Of a stretch of DNA of 8,219 bases, positions 1 to 5,740 are shown in pieces. Numbering within the stretch: position 1 is the first letter of the stretch; every line of letters starts with the position of its first letter. The notes under the pieces were generated by a model, which saw nothing but the letters and a program-made list of their open reading frames with translations, was not told the origin of the DNA and ran no database searches. The stretch is from CAINEC01 sp046073825 (lineage in GTDB: Bacteria > Bacteroidota > Bacteroidia > AKYH767-A > OLB10). The DNA lies in the NCBI GenBank assembly GCA_046073825.1, contig JBJTMY010000016.1:1-8219 (forward strand), given 5' to 3'. A program made the translations under genes and the position numbers.

Positions 1-1291
1 CTAAAAATACTTCTAAGTCGCAAGGAGCTGTTAAATCAAATTGACGGTACCAGTAGTCTAATTGGTAAGTAGTTCCTGCTGTCATATTAAAACAACCTGA
101 CCACAACCAATCATCGTCTGCTGATCCACTTCCAGCCTTACGAAGCGCTTGTGTTCCTGAGTAAACTAATGTGGTAACTGGAGCCCACGTTACACCATCA
201 CCATTGCCATCATAAACTCCCCAAGCTGATAAATCATCAGCAGGTTCAAAATCCATAACGTAAGCAGATGATAAGTTCACTGGAGTGAAATTGTCAACTG
301 TTACAGAATAAGAATCGTTTCCTGTGTTTGCATCTCCTGCTAAAGCTGTAGTACATAAAACTGTTGAACTTACTCCAGTAGAAAGGTTTGCAGTTGCAGT
401 AAAAGTATAATCATAATTGCTGTTTGGTGCAATTGGACCAGGAGCAACTTCATTTACTGCTGTACCACCATTTACTGTGAATGATACTGGGATGTTAGAA
501 ATAGAAGATCCACCAAAGTTCTTGATCGTGATGGTAACAGGAGTGTTAGATGCTAATGAACATCCAGAGCTTAAGCTAGAAGCTGTAACACCTGCATCTG
601 TTGCAGCTGGTTCAAAAATAGTAACATCGTCAAACATCCACCACCAATCATAGTCTCCAGTCCATTTGAAACGAACATAAACAGTTGCTTGATTAGCAGC
701 AACTGAAGAGATGTCCACTTGTGCATAGTGAGGGTTTCCTGAGGTTTGATTTTGTGTTAATCCCGTTTCTGCACTGTAAAAATCTGTAAAGTTAACACCG
801 TCTGTACTTACTGAAACAGTTGCTGTAGAAGCAGCATACTGTACAAAGTACTCATTCAATGATAAAAATACAGTAGAGTGTCCAGAACAGTTAATCGCGT
901 CAGTTACCATATCGCAATCTTCTGGACCATTTGTACTTCCATTGTCACTATCAAAAATCACATATCCATTGGCAGCTGTTGTTCCAGCAGATAATAATGA
1001 ATCAGGTGTCGTTTGAGAACCTGTTGTTGTCCAAGTGAAAACTTCACCTAAACCAGCATTGTCAGTGATTGTCCAAGTTGCAGGAATTCCACCAGCGAAA
1101 TCTTGCGAATAAATAATCGAAGCATTTGATGGTACTCCTGGGCCTTTTGCATTGGTGTGGTTGACTAACGAACGATTAGCTCCAGTAGTAACCGCTTTCG
1201 TTTTTGTGCCTGTCATTTTAGTTTCCGACGACTGTCCGTTCGCCATTACACTAAATGCACAAGCAAAAAGGAATAGTAGATTTTTTTTCAT
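1..1291 (-). CDS. Secreted choice-of-anchor-J / CARDB-like surface protein, N-terminal part (C-terminus off left edge)
   Basis: An open frame reads leftward from ATG 1291-1289 without a stop for 430 codons and leaves the window at base 1. The protein opens with a Sec signal peptide (MKKNLLFLFACAFSVMANGQ, residues 1-20), then a Lys/Thr-rich linker (about 21-57). Residues about 59-228 look like a MAM/choice-of-anchor-J beta-sandwich: they begin IIYSQDFAGGIPATWT and end DYDWWWMFDDVTIFEP, the usual closing signature. Residues about 232-332 resemble a CARDB or Ig-like domain (DAGVTASSLSSGC, then TITIKNFGG). A second anchor-J-like domain starts near residue 345 (YVMDFEPADDLSAWGVYDGN) and is cut by the edge. 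Proteins of this build in Bacteroidota are usually large, surface-exposed or released, and often end in a type IX secretion sorting domain; that end is not visible here. The ligand or role is unknown. It is divergent from the sugar genes and probably not part of their operon. The family call is from motif recognition only. Confidence 0.85.
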   Translation of the reverse strand, partial: MKKNLLFLFACAFSVMANGQSSETKMTGTKTKAVTTGANRSLVNHTNAKGPGVPSNASIIYSQDFAGGIPATWTITDNAGLGEVFTWTTTGSQTTPDSLLSAGTTAANGYVIFDSDNGSTNGPEDCDMVTDAINCSGHSTVFLSLNEYFVQYAASTATVSVSTDGVNFTDFYSAETGLTQNQTSGNPHYAQVDISSVAANQATVYVRFKWTGDYDWWWMFDDVTIFEPAATDAGVTASSLSSGCSLASNTPVTITIKNFGGSSISNIPVSFTVNGGTAVNEVAPGPIAPNSNYDYTFTATANLSTGVSSTVLCTTALAGDANTGNDSYSVTVDNFTPVNLSSAYVMDFEPADDLSAWGVYDGNGDGVTWAPVTTLVYSGTQALRKAGSGSADDDWLWSGCFNMTAGTTYQLDYWYRQFDLTAPCDLEVFL

Positions 1292-1409
1292 TCTTTTTTG
1301 TTGTTAGGTTATTTAGCTGCCGAAGTTAATTAAAAACGGAATTGCTAAATAAAATGCCCTCAATTTTTTTAATAGAAATTTGTTAAAAACACGAAGTAGG
1401 TTGCTTAGG

Positions 1410-1425
1410 TGGAATATGAATTCCA
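1410..1425. repeat. Short perfect inverted repeat, possible operator
   Basis: TGGAAT and ATTCCA form a 6-bp perfect inverted repeat around the 4-base centre ATGA. It lies about 75 bp upstream of the TTG element of the plus-strand promoter and about 120 bp upstream of the minus-strand start codon. It could be a regulator-binding site, but a 6-bp palindrome can occur by chance in AT-rich DNA, and no run of T follows that would make it a terminator. Confidence 0.2.
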
Positions 1426-1499
1426 TTTGAGTATATTGTTGAAGGTAATTTTATTATTACTGAACAAGGATTTTAGTGTGCTAAACAGTTGATAATTAA

Positions 1500-1531
1500 T
1501 TGTGGTTCTAAACATTTTTGATATATATTTG
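1500..1531 (+). promoter_or_regulatory. Bacteroidota-type sigma-A promoter (TTG / TATATTTG)
   Basis: TATATTTG at 1524-1531 matches the Bacteroidota -7 consensus TAnnTTTG exactly. TTG at 1500-1502 lies 21 nt upstream, within the usual range for the -33 element. Transcription would start around 1536-1540, leaving a leader of roughly 10-15 nt before ATG 1551. The promoter would drive the small membrane protein and, by read-through, possibly the permease and glycosidase genes. No equally good box was found directly before the permease at 2029 or the GH20 gene at 3488. Confidence 0.55.
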
Positions 1532-1550
1532 TTCAAACTTTTTTTTGGCT

Positions 1551-1967
1551 ATGTTTCAATTCACGGAGTACTTTGTTAGGCAATCCATCTTCACGGGGAT
1601 TTCCTTGTTGCTAATTTCCACTTTCTTATTTTTTTTTGATAGCGGAGAACAAATTCATGATGTTGCTATTTCGCTCTTTCTTGCCGCCGCATTGCTTTGG
1701 ATATCTTTCGGTGTTAAATTCAAAAAACAATTATATCATATTGATGAACCTCTAGGTGATGAAGCGGAAGAAAATAAGTATAGGATATTTAAAATTACAG
1801 ATTTGTTCATGTCTTCTGTTTTAGTAATGCTTATCAGTTTGACGTTGGCTAAACCTTTGGGTTTTTCGATTTATGTTCTTTTGGGTGTACTTGGACTCCT
1901 GTTTTTTACCCGAATTTATCAAATAGTGATAATATCTGATTATTTGAAAAAAGCGAATCGTAATTGA
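1551..1967 (+). CDS. Small multi-spanning membrane protein of unknown function (138 aa)
   Basis: I do not recognise the family. The 138-residue protein is strongly hydrophobic, with about four likely membrane segments near residues 13-29, 37-55, 84-99 and 104-126. Between the second and third is a charged loop of about 28 residues with an acidic patch (DEPLGDEAEE, about 65-74), preceded by KFKKQ. The tail is basic (LKKANRN). An in-frame ATG at 1518 would add 11 residues, but it lies upstream of and inside the predicted promoter and so would not be in the transcript; ATG 1551 is therefore preferred. The gene lies 61 bp upstream of the sugar permease on the same strand, so co-transcription is plausible. 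No catalytic or binding motif is visible. That it is a real gene is inferred from the sustained hydrophobic pattern, the promoter just upstream and the fit in the gene order. Confidence 0.7.
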   Translation: MFQFTEYFVRQSIFTGISLLLISTFLFFFDSGEQIHDVAISLFLAAALLWISFGVKFKKQLYHIDEPLGDEAEENKYRIFKITDLFMSSVLVMLISLTLAKPLGFSIYVLLGVLGLLFFTRIYQIVIISDYLKKANRN

Positions 1968-2028
1968 TTTTAGTCTTATCATCCTTCCTTGTGATTTTTT
2001 TGTATTTTCATCAACCAAATCACATAAA

Positions 2029-3468
2029 ATGGAAATCAAAAAACAATCTGCAAGTAATTCATTTCTGATTTTAATATCAGTATTCTTCTTTTGGGGCTTT
2101 GTGGCCGCAAGCAACGATATTTTAATCCCTGTCTTTAAAGAGAAATTAAATCTTGAACAATGGCAAAGTCAAATGATTTCATTTGCATTTTATGTGGCTT
2201 ATACGATTGGTTCCCTTATCTATTATTTTATTTCCAAAGCTACGGGCGGCGATTTACTCAATCGTCTTGGATATAAAAATGGAATTGCCCTTGGCTTGAC
2301 CATTTCAGCTGTCGGTTCTTTACTGTTTTATCCTGCTGCTGAGCAAGCGTCTTTCGGATTGATGATTTCAGGTTTGTTCATCGTGGCTCTCGGGTTCTCT
2401 CTTCAACAAACAGCCGCTAATCCATTGGCTATTACCATCGGTGATCCTAAAAAAGGTTCTCAGCGCTTAAGCCTCGCAGGAGGAATCAATAACGTGGGTA
2501 CAACCATCGGTCCTATCATTGTTTCCTTCGCAATTTTTGGTGCTATTAAAGAAGGTGCAAAATTGGATTCATTAGCGTCCGTAAAAATTCCTTATTTAAT
2601 TCTAGGTGCTGCATTTTTAATTGTTGCGCTCTTGTTTAAATTTTCTAGTTTGCCAAATCAAATTCATCATGATGATGCGGATGAAAAATCCAATGATGTT
2701 CATTCGAAATCTGCACTTGCTTATCCTCAACTTTGGATGGGGATGATTGCGATTTTCTTGTATGTAGGTGTTGAGGTTTCTACAGCGTCTAATTTACCAG
2801 AATATATGCGTGTTTATTTAAATATTTCTACACATGAAATTGCACCGTATGTTTCACTTTTTTGGGCAAGCTTAATGATTGGTCGATGGTCAGGTGCAGT
2901 TGGAGCGATGGACGTAACTTCAGATATGAAAAATATTTTAAAATGGTTGTTGCCTTATTTTGCCTTTGGGATTTTCTTAATGGTAAATGTTATTGCGAAT
3001 CATGATGTGTCTATGTTCTTTATATATGCCATAGTAATTGTTGTTCTTATTTTAGCCGATTATTTAAGTGCAGGTAATCCCGCTAGACAGCTCATGATTT
3101 TTTCTGCATTCGGAATATTTGCTTTGCTTGTAGGGATGTTTACCTCAGGCCTAACAAGTGTTTTTGCTTTTATTGCTGTTGGATTATTCTGTTCTACGTT
3201 ATGGCCATGTATTTTTACGCTTGCTATCGCAGGATTAGGAAAGAAAACGAACGAGGGGTCTGGCTTCTTAATTATGATGATTATGGGTGGAGGTTTCGTG
3301 AGTCTTTTGCAGGGTTATTTGGCGGGCGAACATTTATTGGGGATTCGTTATAGTTACTTTGTGGGCGTCGCTTGTTTTGCATATCTGGCTTATTATGGAT
3401 GGAAAGCAAAATCAATTTTAGCAGCGCAGGGAATTAATTATGATCAACAATCAAAAGCTACGCATTAA
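2029..3468 (+). CDS. Sugar permease, MFS superfamily, FucP/GluP/NagP family
   Basis: This is an inner-membrane sugar importer, probably a proton symporter, of 479 residues with a predicted 12 membrane segments. Family signatures are clear. They are FFFWGFVAASNDILIP in the first segment (Asp30 aligns with the proton-coupling Asp46 of E. coli FucP), RLGYKNGIALGL at about 79-90, LQQTAANP at 125-132, and YVGVEV at 245-250 opening segment 7, followed by LFWASLMIGRWSGA. Where FucP has Glu135 (LETAANP) this protein has Gln127, as in glucose/galactose-type members, so fucose is unlikely to be its substrate. The central cytoplasmic loop carries a His/Asp-rich stretch (HHDDADEKSNDVH, about 213-225). 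ATG 2029 is preceded by an A-rich leader typical of the phylum. The downstream glycosidases suggest uptake of GlcNAc, mannose or a small product; that is inference. The 61-bp gap before it shows no consensus promoter or strong terminator. Confidence 0.9.
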   Translation: MEIKKQSASNSFLILISVFFFWGFVAASNDILIPVFKEKLNLEQWQSQMISFAFYVAYTIGSLIYYFISKATGGDLLNRLGYKNGIALGLTISAVGSLLFYPAAEQASFGLMISGLFIVALGFSLQQTAANPLAITIGDPKKGSQRLSLAGGINNVGTTIGPIIVSFAIFGAIKEGAKLDSLASVKIPYLILGAAFLIVALLFKFSSLPNQIHHDDADEKSNDVHSKSALAYPQLWMGMIAIFLYVGVEVSTASNLPEYMRVYLNISTHEIAPYVSLFWASLMIGRWSGAVGAMDVTSDMKNILKWLLPYFAFGIFLMVNVIANHDVSMFFIYAIVIVVLILADYLSAGNPARQLMIFSAFGIFALLVGMFTSGLTSVFAFIAVGLFCSTLWPCIFTLAIAGLGKKTNEGSGFLIMMIMGGGFVSLLQGYLAGEHLLGIRYSYFVGVACFAYLAYYGWKAKSILAAQGINYDQQSKATH

Positions 3469-3487
3469 TTTTTTGAAAAATTATAAA

Positions 3488-5740
3488 ATGAAAAATTTCC
3501 GTTACTTATTATTTTTTGTAATGCTTTTGTCTTTTAAGATGGGTGTTGCACAAGATGTAATTCCTTTAATTCCTAAGCCTGATTCAATAATTTATAAGAG
3601 TGGTTTCTTTAAGCTGACCAATAACTTTAAGATGGTTGCCAATAAGCAGGATTTTGAGGTGGCAAAGTTGTGGCTTAAAGAGAGCGCAGGTGTGAATGTA
3701 ATTCGTTCGCGCCATTCATCTGATAAAGGCAGTGAAATGGTTTTGAAAATTAATGATCAAGATCTTTCAGAAGGGTATAGGCTCACCGTTAGTTCTACTA
3801 AAATTGAATTGGTGTGTGGGAAGGCAGGTGTAATTCGCGGACTAGCAACAATGAATCAATTAGTATGGTACGCATCCACACATCAAAATAATTTACCTTG
3901 TTTAACTATTATCGATCGTCCGGTATTTGGTTATAGAGGTGTTCATCTCGATGTGTCTCGTCACTTTTATAATGTTGATTTCGTGAAGAAGTACATTGAT
4001 TTAATTGCCATGTATAAAATGAATACGTTTCATTGGCATTTAACAGATGATCAGGGCTGGAGAATTGAAATCAAAAAGTATCCTAAACTCACTGCTGTTG
4101 GCTCCAAACGGACAGGAAGTATGATTGGTCCTTATCGAGATCATCAATTCGATTCTATTCCGTATGAAGGATTTTATACACAAAAGGAAATTAAAGAGGT
4201 AGTTAAGTATGCTGCTGCTCGTGGAATTACTATTATACCAGAAATTGAAATGCCTGGCCATTCAACCGCCGCTATTGCTGCTTATCCAGAGTTTTCTTGT
4301 AAAGGAGGCCCGTTTGAAGTAGCAAAAGGATGGGGTGGGTTTGATGATGTTTTTTGTGCGAAAGAATCTACCTTTCATTTTTTGGAAGGAGTTCTTGATG
4401 AAGTAGTAAAATTATTTCCTTCTTCGTATATCCATGTTGGTGGCGATGAATGTCCGAAAGAACGATGGAAGTCTTGCCCTACTTGTCAAGCAACAATGAA
4501 AGCCAATAATTTAAAAGATGAATTTGAACTTCAAAGTTATTTTATTCAACGTGTCGAAAAAATATTGAATGCTAAAGGAAAAAAATTAATCGGTTGGGAT
4601 GAAATTTTAGAAGGTGGGTTAGCAAAGAATGCTACAGTAATGAGCTGGAGAGGAACGGAGGGCGGTATTGCAGCAGCAACGACAAACCACTATGCGATCA
4701 TGTGCCCTGGCTCGCATTGTTATTTCGACCATTATCAAGGTGATAAAAATTTGGAACCATTGGCTATCGGTGGTTTTACTCCATTGGAAAAGGTTTATGC
4801 CTATCAACCAATTCCTGATTCATTAACAATTGATCAACGTAAATTTATTTTAGGTGCGCAAGCTAATCTTTGGACAGAATACATGTATGATTCAAAGCAG
4901 GTGGAGTACATGCTTTTTCCTCGATTAGAAGCTTTGAGTGAAGTGCTATGGACGGATTCTTTAAAACGCAATTATTCTTTGTTTGAAACGAATGTTATCC
5001 AACATCAATCGCTACTAAAAAATTGGAATGTTAATTTTTCTAAAAGTTATTTGCGTCCAACAGTTACTATTAATCCTACCGATCATCTTGGTGTCTTATC
5101 CGTTGACGTAAAGTCTAAATACAACCAAACAATTGATGTTGCTTGGAACACCGTTAATACTCCTTCTAATCCCGCCTTTTTACAACGTCCTTTTCCTATT
5201 CAAATTGCCGAATCAGGAGTGTTGTCAATTAGAAGTATCAGTAATCAGGATACGGTGGTGATTAAGAAGAACATGTCTATTTGTCCTTCAAGTGGTGCTA
5301 ACGTTACTTTGTTAACTCCAACAAAAGGGAATTATGCAAATCCTCCAGCAACTTTAACCGATGGAGTAGTTGGTGAGTTTCCGTGGACAAGCAAGCATTG
5401 GTTGGGATGGTTAGGTAAAGATGCATTACTAAACGTAAACTTGAAAGATACTTTTTTAGTTGATAGTGTGGTGGTGGTCTATTTAAATGATAAAGGAAGC
5501 TGGATTCATCCACCTGCTTCTATGGTCATTCAAAATGATTCATTAAATCCTGTATCCCTTATTAATTATGATAATGCTATTGGTACAATCGTATACACCA
5601 CTCCTTTTGTAGCAAATTCAGTGGATGTGTGCGTGAAGTCAATTGGTAAAGTGCCTGAAGGATTTCCAGGTGCAGGATCGAATAGTTGGTTGTTTATTAG
5701 CGAAGTGATGGTTTATGGTAAAAAGAAAAATGAGAGGTAA
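3488..5740 (+). CDS. Exported beta-N-acetylhexosaminidase, glycoside hydrolase family 20
   Basis: It hydrolyses terminal beta-linked GlcNAc or GalNAc from glycans by substrate-assisted catalysis, most likely in the periplasm. From ATG 3488 the protein has 750 residues. There is a Sec signal peptide (residues 1-22, ending MGVAQ), a GH20b N-terminal domain (about 23-145), and a catalytic TIM barrel (about 150-495). A C-terminal beta-sandwich like chitobiase C-terminal domains (about 530-600) and a discoidin-like F5/8C domain (about 605-750) follow. Key motifs are GVHLDVSRHF with the sugar-binding Arg158, FHWHLTDDQGWRIEIKKYP, HVGGDE with the catalytic pair Asp320-Glu321, GWDEILEGG, and QANLWTEYM. 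An upstream in-frame ATG at 3440 would overlap the permease and put 16 residues before the signal peptide, so 3488 is preferred (19 bp after the permease stop). It ends without a type IX sorting domain. The exact substrate cannot be read from the sequence. Confidence 0.95.
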   Translation: MKNFRYLLFFVMLLSFKMGVAQDVIPLIPKPDSIIYKSGFFKLTNNFKMVANKQDFEVAKLWLKESAGVNVIRSRHSSDKGSEMVLKINDQDLSEGYRLTVSSTKIELVCGKAGVIRGLATMNQLVWYASTHQNNLPCLTIIDRPVFGYRGVHLDVSRHFYNVDFVKKYIDLIAMYKMNTFHWHLTDDQGWRIEIKKYPKLTAVGSKRTGSMIGPYRDHQFDSIPYEGFYTQKEIKEVVKYAAARGITIIPEIEMPGHSTAAIAAYPEFSCKGGPFEVAKGWGGFDDVFCAKESTFHFLEGVLDEVVKLFPSSYIHVGGDECPKERWKSCPTCQATMKANNLKDEFELQSYFIQRVEKILNAKGKKLIGWDEILEGGLAKNATVMSWRGTEGGIAAATTNHYAIMCPGSHCYFDHYQGDKNLEPLAIGGFTPLEKVYAYQPIPDSLTIDQRKFILGAQANLWTEYMYDSKQVEYMLFPRLEALSEVLWTDSLKRNYSLFETNVIQHQSLLKNWNVNFSKSYLRPTVTINPTDHLGVLSVDVKSKYNQTIDVAWNTVNTPSNPAFLQRPFPIQIAESGVLSIRSISNQDTVVIKKNMSICPSSGANVTLLTPTKGNYANPPATLTDGVVGEFPWTSKHWLGWLGKDALLNVNLKDTFLVDSVVVVYLNDKGSWIHPPASMVIQNDSLNPVSLINYDNAIGTIVYTTPFVANSVDVCVKSIGKVPEGFPGAGSNSWLFISEVMVYGKKKNER

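Larger units (their letters stand above)
1292..1550. other. Divergent intergenic region between the secreted protein and the membrane-protein gene
   Basis: This AT-rich stretch of about 260 bp separates two divergently read genes, so it should hold promoters for both. On the plus strand there is a good Bacteroidota-type promoter near its right end (1500-1531). On the minus strand I find no exact TAnnTTTG box upstream of the gene starting at 1291. The nearest is TAACTTCG (reverse complement of 1321-1328), with one mismatch and no suitably spaced TTG. A short inverted repeat lies at 1410-1425. I see no convincing ORF, RNA gene or strong terminator in it. Confidence 0.7.

Noticed and set aside
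417..653. Plus-strand open frame of 78 codons
   Set aside because: It lies antisense inside the secreted-protein gene, which reads through with signal peptide and recognisable domains; the peptide has no family features and no promoter or start context.
1976..2001. Possible terminator after the small membrane-protein gene (ATCA ... TGAT followed by a run of T)
   Set aside because: The stem is only 4 bp, AT-rich, and would be too weak; T runs are common in this DNA.
2003..2010. Possible -7 box (TATTTTCA) before the permease
   Set aside because: It has two mismatches at the end of TAnnTTTG and no TTG at proper spacing.
1821..2114. Minus-strand open frame of 97 codons spanning the end of the membrane-protein gene and the start of the permease
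   Set aside because: It is antisense to two better-supported genes; its translation is a low-information, basic, AT-driven sequence.
2667..2705. His/Asp-rich loop of the permease as a metal-binding site
   Set aside because: It is in the variable central loop of the transporter family; acidic, His-containing loops there are common and give no specific metal motif.
3440..3487. Earlier in-frame start for the GH20 gene
   Set aside because: It would overlap the permease gene by 29 bp and place 16 charged or mixed residues before a clean signal peptide that begins at the Met encoded at 3488.
4040..5513. Short minus-strand open frames (4040-4261, 4619-4807, 5304-5513)
   Set aside because: All are antisense shadows of the GH20 gene, whose catalytic motifs confirm the plus-strand reading.
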